From positions 1 to 26,120 of the forward strand of contig JAHISY010000081.1 in NCBI GenBank assembly GCA_018817365.1: 26,120 nucleotides of DNA, in the 5' to 3' direction. The number at the start of each line of letters is the position of its first letter. Positions within the stretch are counted from its first letter, which is position 1. Below, in pieces: positions 14,620 to 21,200 of this stretch. The notes beneath the pieces are model-generated. The model saw only the letters and a program-made list of their open reading frames with translations. It was not told where the DNA came from and ran no database searches. The position numbers and the translations under genes were made by a program. The stretch is from Patescibacteria group bacterium (GTDB taxonomy: Bacteria > Patescibacteriota > Gracilibacteria > JAHISY01).

Positions 14620-15158
14620 TTATTTTTGCGATAATTCATTTATGAGCTTTTGAACAGTGCTTCCATCGACATGACTTTTATTTATAATTGTGTCGTCAAT
14701 TTCTGCTATGTGAATTACTCGCTTTTTTATTTTTCGCAACAAGTCTGTGTGCTCATTGTCTCCCTGTTCAACTTGGACGATGATCGGATCATCGCTGCCG
14801 ACAAGATAAACTTCAGCTTCAATTTTCGTCTCGTCATTATTATTTTTTAGAGATATGAATTGCCGATAGTTTTCATCTGATGGTATTTTGTGGTGCCCAC
14901 TCTTCCTTCTTTGAGCGTGCTTAAAGCGTTTTGGAATTTTAGGCTTTCGACTGGGATGTTTTTACCTTCCATAAGCACTTCAGTTATTCGACTTCTATTT
15001 TTTTTACTCACTCCAAGCAGCGCGGTTTTTAGGATTGGATCATTATTATTATTCCAAACATCATTATTATTATTCCAAAAGGGAAGTTTGTCAGTATCAA
15101 CCATCACTGTTTTTTCTGGCTTTCCCTGAAATCGAAATTCTACTTTACAAGTTCCCAT
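14620..15158 (-). pseudogene. Frame-split hypothetical gene between rplX and rplE
   Basis: Family not recognised. Part A (15158-14847, 103 residues) starts MGTCKVEFRFQGKPEKTVMV eight bases after rplX and ends NSYL at a TAA. Part B is in the -1 frame, is open from about 14960 and runs to a TAA at 14620. It reads SLKNNNDETKIEAEVYLVGS, then DDPIIVQVEQGDNEHTDLLRKI and HVDGSTVQKLINELSQK, convincing coding text without any usable start codon. One gene of about 175 residues with a frameshift explains both. The overlap of the two open frames is about 110 bases and includes A-runs. Sequencing error, a broken gene or real frameshifting are all possible. Confidence 0.55.
15040..15081 (-). repeat. 21-base tandem duplication in the hypothetical gene
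   Basis: Two adjacent 21-base units (15040-15060, 15061-15081) differ at two positions and encode WNNNNDV and WNNNNDP. They are rich in ATT/AAT triplets. A shorter ATTATTATT run recurs at about 14836, near the end of part A. Confidence 0.75.
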
Positions 15159-15166
15159 AAAAATTA

Positions 15167-15499
15167 TTATTTTTTAGAAAGTTTTGGATTAGCGATTCCT
15201 TCGCCGCACTTCTTACAAAAGCGCGCTTTTTTTCCGTTTTCGAGTTTTTTGAATCCCACTCGCGCAGGCTTCTTGCAATTCGGGCAGACAAGCTTCACAT
15301 TTGAAACATCGATCGGCTTTTCGAATTTCACAATTTGACCGGGCGTGCCGTCTGCGCGTTTTTTGATGTGCTTCGTCACGATATTCACTTTTTCCACCAC
15401 GATTTTCCGAGCAGAATGATCGGCGCGCATCACCTTGCCGGTCTTGCCTTTATCTTTTCCGGCGGTAATCAAAACGGTATCGGAGGAGAGAATTTTCAT
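15167..15499 (-). CDS. rplX: Ribosomal protein uL24 with zinc ribbon
   Basis: A 110-residue assembly-initiating large-subunit protein. The KOW start is MKILSSDTVLITAGKDKGKTGKV, followed by KIVVEKVNIVTKHIKKR. The C-terminal half contains two cysteine pairs, VCPNC and FCKKCGEGI, separated by PARVGFKKLENGKKAR, forming a probable zinc ribbon absent from the E. coli form but seen in several phyla. ATG start, five bases after rplN. Normal length. Confidence 0.96.
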   Translation of the reverse strand: MKILSSDTVLITAGKDKGKTGKVMRADHSARKIVVEKVNIVTKHIKKRADGTPGQIVKFEKPIDVSNVKLVCPNCKKPARVGFKKLENGKKARFCKKCGEGIANPKLSKK

Positions 15500-15504
15500 A
15501 ATTT

Positions 15505-15873
15505 TTATAATACTTCCGGCGCTTGAGAAATAATTTTTTGGTAACCGCGTTCGCGCAGCTCACGGGCAATCGGACCGAATACGCGCGTGCCTTTCGGCTC
15601 GCCTTTTTCATCGATAATCACCACCGCGTTTTCATCGAAACGAAGATAGCTGCCATCTTTTCGGCGAATCGCATCTTTCGTGCGGACAAGTACCGCCCGT
15701 TGGACGCTTTTCTTTTTCGCAATCGCTTTCGGCGTGGCCTGTTTCACGCTCACCACCACGACATCGCCGATGCGCGCGTACCTTCTTTTGGAACCGCCGA
15801 GAACCTTGAAGCATTGCACGAGCTTCGCTCCGGTATTGTCGGCGACTGCGAGAAGTGTTTCAGGTTGAATCAA
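15505..15873 (-). CDS. rplN: Ribosomal protein uL14
   Basis: A 122-residue subunit-interface protein. It reads MIQPETLLAVADNTGAKLVQCFKV at the start, then VVVSVKQATPK, VLVRTKDAIRRKDGSYLRFDENAVVII and GTRVFGPIARELRERGYQKIISQAPEVL. This is full length and highly typical. The start is TTG (TTG ATT CAA CCT), required to match the family N-terminus. Confidence 0.97.
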   Translation of the reverse strand: MIQPETLLAVADNTGAKLVQCFKVLGGSKRRYARIGDVVVVSVKQATPKAIAKKKSVQRAVLVRTKDAIRRKDGSYLRFDENAVVIIDEKGEPKGTRVFGPIARELRERGYQKIISQAPEVL

Positions 15874-15899
15874 TTCAACTAAGAATTAAAAAGTAAGAA

Positions 15900-16289
15900 T
15901 TAAGAATTTTCTTTTTTGGAATTTTCTGAATCTTCAATATCCTCTTTTTCTGCAACATTATCCGAATTGGAAACTGTTTTTTCTTTCGCCACCGATTCTC
16001 TCAATTCTTTTTCCGATTCGCTCACCACCGCGGCGGGCTGATTGATAACTTTCGCATTTTTCGAAAGAATTTTTTCAAGTTTCCAAGTTTTCTTTTTCGA
16101 AATCGGTCTTGACTCGACGATCTCGACAACATCGCCGACACTTGCTTCGTTTTTTTCATCGTGCGCGTGGAATTTTTTGCTTACGCGGTAATTCTTCTTG
16201 TAAATCGGATGTTTTACTGCGCGATCTACCTTCACCACGATGGTTTTGTCGTTCGCGTCCGAGATGACAGTTCCTTGTTTGCTTCGCAT
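15900..16289 (-). CDS. rpsQ: Ribosomal protein uS17 with charged tail
   Basis: A 129-residue 16S-rRNA-binding protein. The core is residues 1-80: GTVISDANDKTIVVKVDRAV, HPIYKKNYRVSKKFHAHDE, then VGDVVEIVESRPISKKKTWKL. The last 45 residues are Glu/Ser/Lys-rich and have no counterpart in standard S17 (about 85). ATG start. It directly follows rpmC. Confidence 0.95.
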   Translation of the reverse strand: MRSKQGTVISDANDKTIVVKVDRAVKHPIYKKNYRVSKKFHAHDEKNEASVGDVVEIVESRPISKKKTWKLEKILSKNAKVINQPAAVVSESEKELRESVAKEKTVSNSDNVAEKEDIEDSENSKKENS

Positions 16290-16304
16290 TTTTGAGAATT
16301 AAAA

Positions 16305-16730
16305 TTAAGAGTCTTTTTCTTCCGTTTTTTTCTTTCGTGAGAAAAATCCTTTTTTTTCGACTTTTTTGACTTTCACATCTTCCGAAGATTTCGCCTCGAC
16401 TTTTTCTTCGACTTTCTCAGCTTCCTCAACTTTTTTCTCCGTTTTCTTTTTCTTAGGAGTTTGTGCTTTCTCAATCTCAGAATGCATTTCTTTCGCTTTT
16501 TTCGCAACCTCGCTCGAAGTTGTTTCTACTTTTTCGTCGAGTTTTTTTCTTCGCCGCAATTCGGTGAGCAGCTGCGCAACATATTTTCGGAGCGCTTTCA
16601 CTAGGTGAGTATCTTTCAAATGTTTCGTCCGCACTCCCATTTTTTGGCGGAAAAGCGAGTTTCTAGTATTCTCAATCTCGTCGAGGAGATCGCGATCCGA
16701 AAGTTGCGTAATTTCAGAATAAAGCAGCAT
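16305..16730 (-). CDS. rpmC: Ribosomal protein uL29 with charged tail
   Basis: A 141-residue protein. Residues 1-68 are a standard L29 (SEITQLSDRDLLDEIENTRN, LFRQKMG, HLVKALRKYVAQLLTELRRR), which lies at the nascent-chain exit tunnel. Residues 69-141 are Lys/Glu/Val-rich, highly charged and probably coiled or disordered (EKKVEEAEKVEEKVEAKSSE). The normal length is 60-70. A tail at the exit tunnel could contact nascent chains or targeting factors (inference). ATG start next to the rplP stop. Confidence 0.94.
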   Translation of the reverse strand: MLLYSEITQLSDRDLLDEIENTRNSLFRQKMGVRTKHLKDTHLVKALRKYVAQLLTELRRRKKLDEKVETTSSEVAKKAKEMHSEIEKAQTPKKKKTEKKVEEAEKVEEKVEAKSSEDVKVKKVEKKGFFSRKKKTEEKDS

Positions 16731-16731
16731 T

Positions 16732-17151
16732 TTATTTGTGAGCAGCGGTTACGAATCTAGTTTTGGCAGGAAGTTTGTGGCTAGCGAGAGTGAAAGCTTC
16801 GCGAGCCTGCGTTTCGTCGACTCCCTCAAGCTCGAAAACTACAGTTCCGGGTTTGAGGGAGGCTACGTAATATTCCACTGAACCTTTTCCTGATCCCATC
16901 GGCACTTCCGCCGCTTTTTTAGTGATTGGTTTGTGGGGAAATACGCGAATCCAAAGTTTGCCGCCTCTTTTTAAGTACCGGGTAATCGTTCGCCGCGCCG
17001 CTTCAATTTGGCGGGAAGTGAGTTCGGACTTTTGAATCAGTTTTAGCCCGAACGTTCCGAACGCGACTCGATTGCCGCGCGTGGCTACGCCTTTTAGGCT
17101 ACCGCGATTGCGATGCCATTTTCGATATTTCGTCTTTTTAGGGAAAAGCAT
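16732..17151 (-). CDS. rplP: Ribosomal protein uL16
   Basis: A 139-residue protein near the A-site tRNA. It begins MLFPKKTKYRKWHRNRGSLKG, contains FGTFGLKLIQKSELTSRQIE, AARRTITRYLKRGGKLWIRV, FPHKPITKKAAEVPMGSGKG and VEYYVASLKPGTVVFELEGV. Normal length (about 137). ATG start. In most bacteria rpsC directly precedes rplP; here a coiled-coil ORF separates them. Confidence 0.97.
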   Translation of the reverse strand: MLFPKKTKYRKWHRNRGSLKGVATRGNRVAFGTFGLKLIQKSELTSRQIEAARRTITRYLKRGGKLWIRVFPHKPITKKAAEVPMGSGKGSVEYYVASLKPGTVVFELEGVDETQAREAFTLASHKLPAKTRFVTAAHK

Positions 17152-17158
17152 TTTAAAA

Positions 17159-17638
17159 TTATTTTGCCGCGCGTCGTTTTTGAGATTGCCGAAGTTGTTT
17201 CAAATTGTTTTCGAATTTCTCCACGCGCTTTGCAAGCAACATCAACTCTCTTTTTAATTTAGCCGTGAACCTCTCCAGCAAGTCGATTTTATTGAAAACT
17301 TCTTTATTGCCGCCGCTTTTTTTCAAAAAATCCAGTTCTTTCACTACAATTTTGAATTGCTCTTGAATTTCTCTAAATTCAGGAATTATCTGCTCTCGCA
17401 AATCTAGAAGTTCCTTTTCTGTTCGATCCATCTTCGACTCAATTTGATTTAACCTCACATCAACTTTTGCAAAGCCGCTTTCCATTTCTCCTCGCAGCGA
17501 ATCCATTTCTCCTCGCAGCAAACCCATTTCACTTCGCAGCGAATCCATTTCTTCATCGATCGAATCAAATCGAGGCATCACAGTTTGCTCGAGCGCTTCG
17601 AGGAAAAATTTGCGGAGATTTTTGAAGTCGAATTCCAT
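17159..17638 (-). CDS. Coiled-coil protein inserted between rpsC and rplP
   Basis: A 159-residue, highly charged protein, almost all predicted helix with heptad spacing. It starts MEFDFKNLRKFFLEALEQTV, then carries seven-residue repeats (EMDSLRS, EMGLLRG, EMDSLRG, EMESGFA), then long Leu/Ile-heptad stretches and a basic end KRRAAK. No signal peptide, membrane segment or cysteine. Family not recognised beyond a generic coiled coil. It starts with ATG seven bases from the rpsC stop and ends seven bases before rplP, so it is inside the operon and should be made at ribosomal-protein level. Confidence 0.75.
   Translation of the reverse strand: MEFDFKNLRKFFLEALEQTVMPRFDSIDEEMDSLRSEMGLLRGEMDSLRGEMESGFAKVDVRLNQIESKMDRTEKELLDLREQIIPEFREIQEQFKIVVKELDFLKKSGGNKEVFNKIDLLERFTAKLKRELMLLAKRVEKFENNLKQLRQSQKRRAAK
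17481..17553 (-). repeat. 21-base tandem repeats encoding heptads
   Basis: Three full 21-base units (17481-17501, 17502-17522, 17523-17543) and a partial fourth (to 17553), with a few mismatches each. Each unit equals one coiled-coil heptad of the overlapping gene, so changes in copy number would lengthen the helix without shifting frame. Confidence 0.85.
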
Positions 17639-17645
17639 TTTTAAA

Positions 17646-18395
17646 TTATTTTTTAATTTCAGCTTCGAGTTCCTTTTCCAATCGACCTTTTTCTTCTTTT
17701 TGTGGGGAGGACTTTCGCGATTCCGCCAGCCAACTTTGATCTTTCTCTCGTCGCGCAGAGGTCGTATCTTTCGTAAATATCTCGCCGCGGTAAGTCCATA
17801 CTTTCACGCCAATTTGACCGTACGTCGTCTTTGCTGGAATCTCGCCGTATTCGACATCCGCTCGAATTGTGTGAAGCGGAATATTGCCGTCTTTGAAGGT
17901 TTCCTCTCGTGAAATATCGGCTCCGTTCAATCTTCCCGCCACACGAATTTTGATCCCTTGTAATCCCGCCTCCATTCCTTTTTTCACAGCCTGTTTTGCC
18001 ACTCGTCGGAATGGCATTCTCCGCTCGATTTGATTCGCAACCGATTCGGCAATTAATTGAGCAAAAGCATCCGGCTTGCTGACCTCGATAATGTTAATTT
18101 CAATCTTATCGCCGAACTGTTGCCCGATATCCGATTTCAATTCTTCCAGTGCGGCGCCCTGCCGACCGATCACCATGCCCGGCTTCGATGTGAAAACATT
18201 CACTTTCACGCTGCCGGAACTCCGCTCAATTTCAATTTCGCCGACACCGCTTTCTTTCAGCCGCTCTTTAATGGCTTTTCTGAGCGTGATGTCACGGTGG
18301 AGGAGATTCGCGTAATCTTTTTTGGAGAACCAGCGCGAGCTCCACGACTTGATCACTCCGATACGAAACGACTTTGGATGAACTTTTTGTCCCAC
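17646..18395 (-). CDS. rpsC: Ribosomal protein uS3
   Basis: A 249-residue protein of the mRNA entry site. It starts GQKVHPKSFRIGVIKSWSSR, has the KH loop KPGMVIGRQGAALEEL and the C-terminal domain GLQGIKIRVAGRLNGADISR, then GEIPAKTTYGQIGVKVWTYRGEI. The tail after about 213 is charged (REKDQSWLAESRKSSPQKEE) and slightly longer than usual. Start is GTG (GTG GGA CAA AAA), needed for the conserved MGQKVHP N-terminus. Confidence 0.96.
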   Translation of the reverse strand: MGQKVHPKSFRIGVIKSWSSRWFSKKDYANLLHRDITLRKAIKERLKESGVGEIEIERSSGSVKVNVFTSKPGMVIGRQGAALEELKSDIGQQFGDKIEINIIEVSKPDAFAQLIAESVANQIERRMPFRRVAKQAVKKGMEAGLQGIKIRVAGRLNGADISREETFKDGNIPLHTIRADVEYGEIPAKTTYGQIGVKVWTYRGEIFTKDTTSARREKDQSWLAESRKSSPQKEEKGRLEKELEAEIKK

Positions 18396-18412
18396 AGTTT
18401 AGGAATTAAGAA

Positions 18413-18973
18413 TTAAGAATCTTTTTTAGTTTCGCTTTTTTCAGAGTCCGCTTTTTGCGATTCAACTTTCGTGGCTGGCGGAGCTTTCTCCTCGGTTTTT
18501 TTGACCAGTTCGGCTGACCTGACTCCCTTCGCTTCCTTCTTAACTTTTTCAACTGTCTTAACTTTCTTTACTTTCGGTTCAATTTTTTCAATCGATTTTT
18601 TACTTCTTACTTTTTCCTTTTTACTTTCAATCGCTTCTTTCTGTTTACTTTCAACTTCGAGCTCCACCCAGACTTTTGCCGTTCGTTTTTTGATCGAATG
18701 CCACCGTCCACGCGAGATTGGTCGACCGCGTTTCAAAATCATTCCTTCATTCACGATAATTTTGGAAATTATGAGTTTTTCTTTATCTTGTTTGAAATTA
18801 TTTTCTGCATTCGCCGCTGCCGACGCGATCAATTTCGCGAGAACCGGCGCACTTCTCTTCGGCGTGAATTTCAGCTGTGTGAGCGCGTCTGAAACTTTTT
18901 TACCGCGGACGAGCGCAGCGACGATATTCACTTTTTTGGAAGAAATGCGAGTCTGTTTGAGAAATGCTTTCAA
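18413..18973 (-). CDS. rplV: Ribosomal protein uL22 with long charged tail
   Basis: A 186-residue protein lining the exit tunnel. Residues 1-112 are standard: RISSKKVNIVAALVRGKKVS, ALTQLKFTPKRSAPVLAKLI, then ILKRGRPISRGRWHSIKKRT. The other 74 residues are Lys/Glu/Val/Ser-rich (VKKVKTVEKVKKEAKGVRS), about 70 longer than the usual 110. Start is TTG (TTG AAA GCA TTT). Upstream toward rpsS lies a 400-base inverted-repeat unit with a broken four-helix-bundle gene. Confidence 0.95.
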   Translation of the reverse strand: MKAFLKQTRISSKKVNIVAALVRGKKVSDALTQLKFTPKRSAPVLAKLIASAAANAENNFKQDKEKLIISKIIVNEGMILKRGRPISRGRWHSIKKRTAKVWVELEVESKQKEAIESKKEKVRSKKSIEKIEPKVKKVKTVEKVKKEAKGVRSAELVKKTEEKAPPATKVESQKADSEKSETKKDS

Positions 18974-18987
18974 GGAAAGTAGAAATT

Positions 18988-19363
18988 TTAAAGTATAAAG
19001 TCTAAAGTTTTTTTTGAATTGGTTTTACAGGCTGTGACGAGAATTGCCACTATTTCGGCGATTTCTTCGTGAAACGGTTTGACAATTTCGGAAGAGATGA
19101 TATCACTCGCTTCGAACATTTTTAACCAATTTTGAGTTTCTTTTGCTTCTTTTTTGGAGACATTGTAATGATAAGCAAATTCTTTTTTCGTCAGTGCCGC
19201 TCTCGCCTCAATAATATTTGAATTAATAGATGTCACCGAACGGATAAATTTAGTTGCCCAAGACTCTTGTTGCTGTGTTGAAAGGTAGCCCTGAAATTAA
19301 TTTGATCACCTTGACCGCGAATTTAAAAGTTCTTTCCCCGATATCTTCGTAAACCTTTTCCAT
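18988..19363 (-). pseudogene. Frameshifted four-helix-bundle (23S IVS-type) gene
   Basis: The 5' part starts at ATG 19363 and reads MEKVYEDIGERTFKFAVKVI, then KLISGLPFNTATRVLGN, stopping at TAA 19250-19252. The same family continues in the +1 frame with TKFIRSVTSINSNIIEARA, then LTKKEFAYHYNVSKKEAKET and on to a stop at 18988. Joined, they give a normal length of about 124 residues with the family hallmark (RSxTSI). A single-base indel at about 19250 explains it, so this is a recently broken gene, a sequencing error or a frameshift-regulated gene. Sense to the ribosomal operon, between rpsS and rplV. Confidence 0.8.
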
Positions 19364-19391
19364 AAATTTAGACTTTGGAATTTATACTTTT
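18990..19391 (-). mobile_element. IVS-like unit: inverted repeats around the frameshifted copy
   Basis: AAAGTATA and AAAGTCTAAA (18990-18997, 18997-19006) face TTTAGACTTT (19367-19376) and TATACTTT (19384-19391). The arms are copy-specific and differ from those at 12668. The total length (402 bases) nearly equals that of the intact unit (399). Confidence 0.5.
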
Positions 19392-19397
19392 AACTTT

Positions 19398-19676
19398 CTA
19401 TTCTTTTTCTTTCACTTTTTTGCCGCCGTGATGCCGCCATGTCCGCGTCGGACTGAATTCTCCGAGGCGGTGTCCGACCATCTGCTCGGTGATGAAAACG
19501 GGGAGATGCTGCTTACCATTATGAACGGCGAAGGTGAAGCCGACGAATTCCGGCGGAATCACGCACGCGCGACTCCAAGTTTTAATCGGTTTTTTCTTCG
19601 CGTCAGCCGGCAGATTCTGAATTTTTTTCAGAAGCTTCGGATCAACGTACGGACCTTTTTTGGCGGAGCGTGTCAT
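19398..19676 (-). CDS. rpsS: Ribosomal protein uS19
   Basis: A 92-residue small-subunit head protein. It begins MTRSAKKGPYVDPKLLKKIQ, then IKTWSRACVIPPEFVGFTFA, VHNGKQHLPVFITEQMVGHR and LGEFSPTRTWRHHGGKK. Full length and typical. ATG start with an AT-rich, SD-less leader. It follows rplB by 52 bases. Confidence 0.97.
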   Translation of the reverse strand: MTRSAKKGPYVDPKLLKKIQNLPADAKKKPIKTWSRACVIPPEFVGFTFAVHNGKQHLPVFITEQMVGHRLGEFSPTRTWRHHGGKKVKEKE

Positions 19677-19728
19677 TTAAAATTTAGAGTTTAAGATTTT
19701 TACTGTTAACTGTCGAACTGTCCGTCGA

Positions 19729-20586
19729 CTACTTTCTTCGCCGCGAGAATCTTCCCGGCTTCCGGCGTTTGAGAATTGAAGAATTGGAATACTTTTTCTT
19801 TCTCCGCGTTTTCACACCGAGCGCGAGCGCCCCCCACGGAGTTTTCGGAGCTTTCATTCCGATTGAATTTCGCGCCTCACCGCCGCCGTGCGGATGATCG
19901 CATGGATTCATCACTTTCCCACGAACCTGCGGGCGACGACCCATTCTCCGAATCCTGCCAGCTTTCCCAATTTTTTGGTGTGCGTGATCGAGATTCGCCG
20001 CCATTCCGATTGTCGCGAAGCAAGTTTTTGGCACGAGTCGAATCTCAGAAGAGGGGAGCTGGATCTGCGCTTTTTCTTTTTCAGTGGAAACAACTTTTGC
20101 TCGGCTGCCAGCGGAACGGGCAAGCTGCCCGCCTTTCCCATTTTTCAGCTCGACGTTGAAAACTTCGAAACCTGCGGGAATATTTTTAATTTGGCAGCGA
20201 TTGCCGGCTTTGATTTTAGTTTTCTCAGCCGTGAGAATTTTGTCGCCGACCTTCAATCCATGAGCCGCGAGATGATATCGCTTGTCGCCGTCTGGATAAA
20301 CCACGAGAGCAATCCACGCGCTGCGATTCGGATCGTATTCGAGAGAAGCAATTTTCCCGGGAATATCGAGCTTCGCGGTTTGATCGAAATCGACGAGGCG
20401 GTAATTCCGTTTCTCTCCGCCTCCGCGGTGTCGGCAGGTTAATCTTCCTAAATTATTCCGTCCCGCCTTTTTTGTAAGCTTCGCAAGCAATCGTTTCTCG
20501 CTCGGTTTTTTCGCAAGCGCGGAACGATCGACGACGCTCATTCCACGGCGTCCGGCAGCATTCGGCTTGTAGACTTTGACAGGCAT
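19729..20586 (-). CDS. rplB: Ribosomal protein uL2
   Basis: A 285-residue protein near the peptidyl-transferase centre. Motifs: LLAKLTKKAGRNNLGRLTCR, HRGGGEKRNYRLVDF, IASLEYDPNRSAWIALVVYP and the signature VMNPCDHPHGGGEARN containing the conserved histidine, followed by PKTPWGALALGVKTRRKKK. Normal length (about 275). ATG start. A 114-base spacer with an inverted-repeat relic separates it from rplW. Confidence 0.97.
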   Translation of the reverse strand: MPVKVYKPNAAGRRGMSVVDRSALAKKPSEKRLLAKLTKKAGRNNLGRLTCRHRGGGEKRNYRLVDFDQTAKLDIPGKIASLEYDPNRSAWIALVVYPDGDKRYHLAAHGLKVGDKILTAEKTKIKAGNRCQIKNIPAGFEVFNVELKNGKGGQLARSAGSRAKVVSTEKEKAQIQLPSSEIRLVPKTCFATIGMAANLDHAHQKIGKAGRIRRMGRRPQVRGKVMNPCDHPHGGGEARNSIGMKAPKTPWGALALGVKTRRKKKYSNSSILKRRKPGRFSRRRK

Positions 20587-20603
20587 TTTGAATTATGAAT
20601 GAC

Positions 20604-20699
20604 GAATGATGAATTATAAACCTAAATTATGATTTTTTTAGAATTGAGAATTATAAGTGGTGGAGATTTTATGAATTTATAATTTATAATTCATCATTC
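20604..20699 (-). mobile_element. Miniature inverted-repeat unit with a four-helix-bundle C-terminal relic
   Basis: A perfect 16-base inverted repeat, GAATGATGAATTATAA (20604-20619) against its inverse (20684-20699), encloses 64 bases. On the minus strand the interior (about 20633-20674) is strikingly like the 3' end of the intact gene at 12685-12740: AAAATC, CTATAATTCTCAA and TCTAAAAA recur in the same order, with one extra base. This looks like an internally deleted copy of the same element in the rplW-rplB spacer. Confidence 0.6.
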
Positions 20700-20700
20700 T

Positions 20701-20994
20701 TTAAGTTCTTACTTTATTCACATCAATCGGCTTTGCGCCGACAGTCGTAATAATGGCCTTTTTCGCTGGCGAGCGTTTTTGGATTTCTCGCCGACCAGCT
20801 TTTCGCGTTTTTGGTTGAATTTTGGAAGTGCGAACGGATTTAACTTTCACTCCGTAATATTTTTCCACCGCAACCCCAATCTCTTTTTTTGTGGCGTCAT
20901 TCTTGACTTGAAAAATGAATTTGCCGGTTTTTTGCCCGCCGAAAGCCTTTTCTGTTTCGAGCGGTTTCACGAGAATTTGATGGAGTCGATTCAT
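20701..20994 (-). CDS. rplW: Ribosomal protein uL23
   Basis: A 97-residue exit-tunnel protein, the docking site for trigger factor and SRP. It begins MNRLHQILVKPLETEKAFGG, has FIFQVKNDATKKEIGVAVEK and YYGVKVKSVRTSKIQPKTRK. Normal length (about 95-100). ATG start. The tRNA-Gly gene lies 130 bases upstream on the same strand, which is unusual for this operon. Confidence 0.95.
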   Translation of the reverse strand: MNRLHQILVKPLETEKAFGGQKTGKFIFQVKNDATKKEIGVAVEKYYGVKVKSVRTSKIQPKTRKAGRREIQKRSPAKKAIITTVGAKPIDVNKVRT

Positions 20995-21124
20995 TTTAGA
21001 GTTTTCAGTTGATAGTTTTCAGTTATTAGATGGATAGCTGAATGCTATTTCGGGTGTTTTTACAGTCGATTTAGAATCTCCATTCATTCATCATTTATAA
21101 TTTATAATTCATAGTTCTTACTTT

Positions 21125-21200
21125 TGGAGCGGGCGAGCGGAATCGAACCGCCGTCTCCAGCTTGGAAGGCTGGCATAATAAACCATTATACGACGCCCGC
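21125..21200 (-). tRNA. tRNA-Gly (anticodon UCC), CCA encoded
   Basis: Minus-strand cloverleaf: acceptor GCGGGCG pairs with CGCCCGC, anticodon stem CCAGC/GCTGG around loop CTTCCAA (anticodon TCC), T-arm with GGTTCGATTCC, discriminator T and encoded CCA. It closely resembles E. coli glyT. It reads GGA (and probably GGG) codons. Its first 15 bases are also the last five codons of rplD, including the stop. It lies inside the ribosomal operon in the sense direction, so it must be cut out of the polycistronic transcript or have its own promoter inside rplD. Confidence 0.95.

Noticed and set aside
14650..14850. Plus-strand hydrophobic 66-residue ORF
   Set aside because: It is the shadow of part B of the frame-split gene on the minus strand, which has far better coding character.
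15034..15081. ATT-rich short tandem repeat as a possible CRISPR or iteron
   Set aside because: Only two 21-base units without spacers, inside an open frame; it is a coding duplication. No CRISPR-like array was seen in the window.
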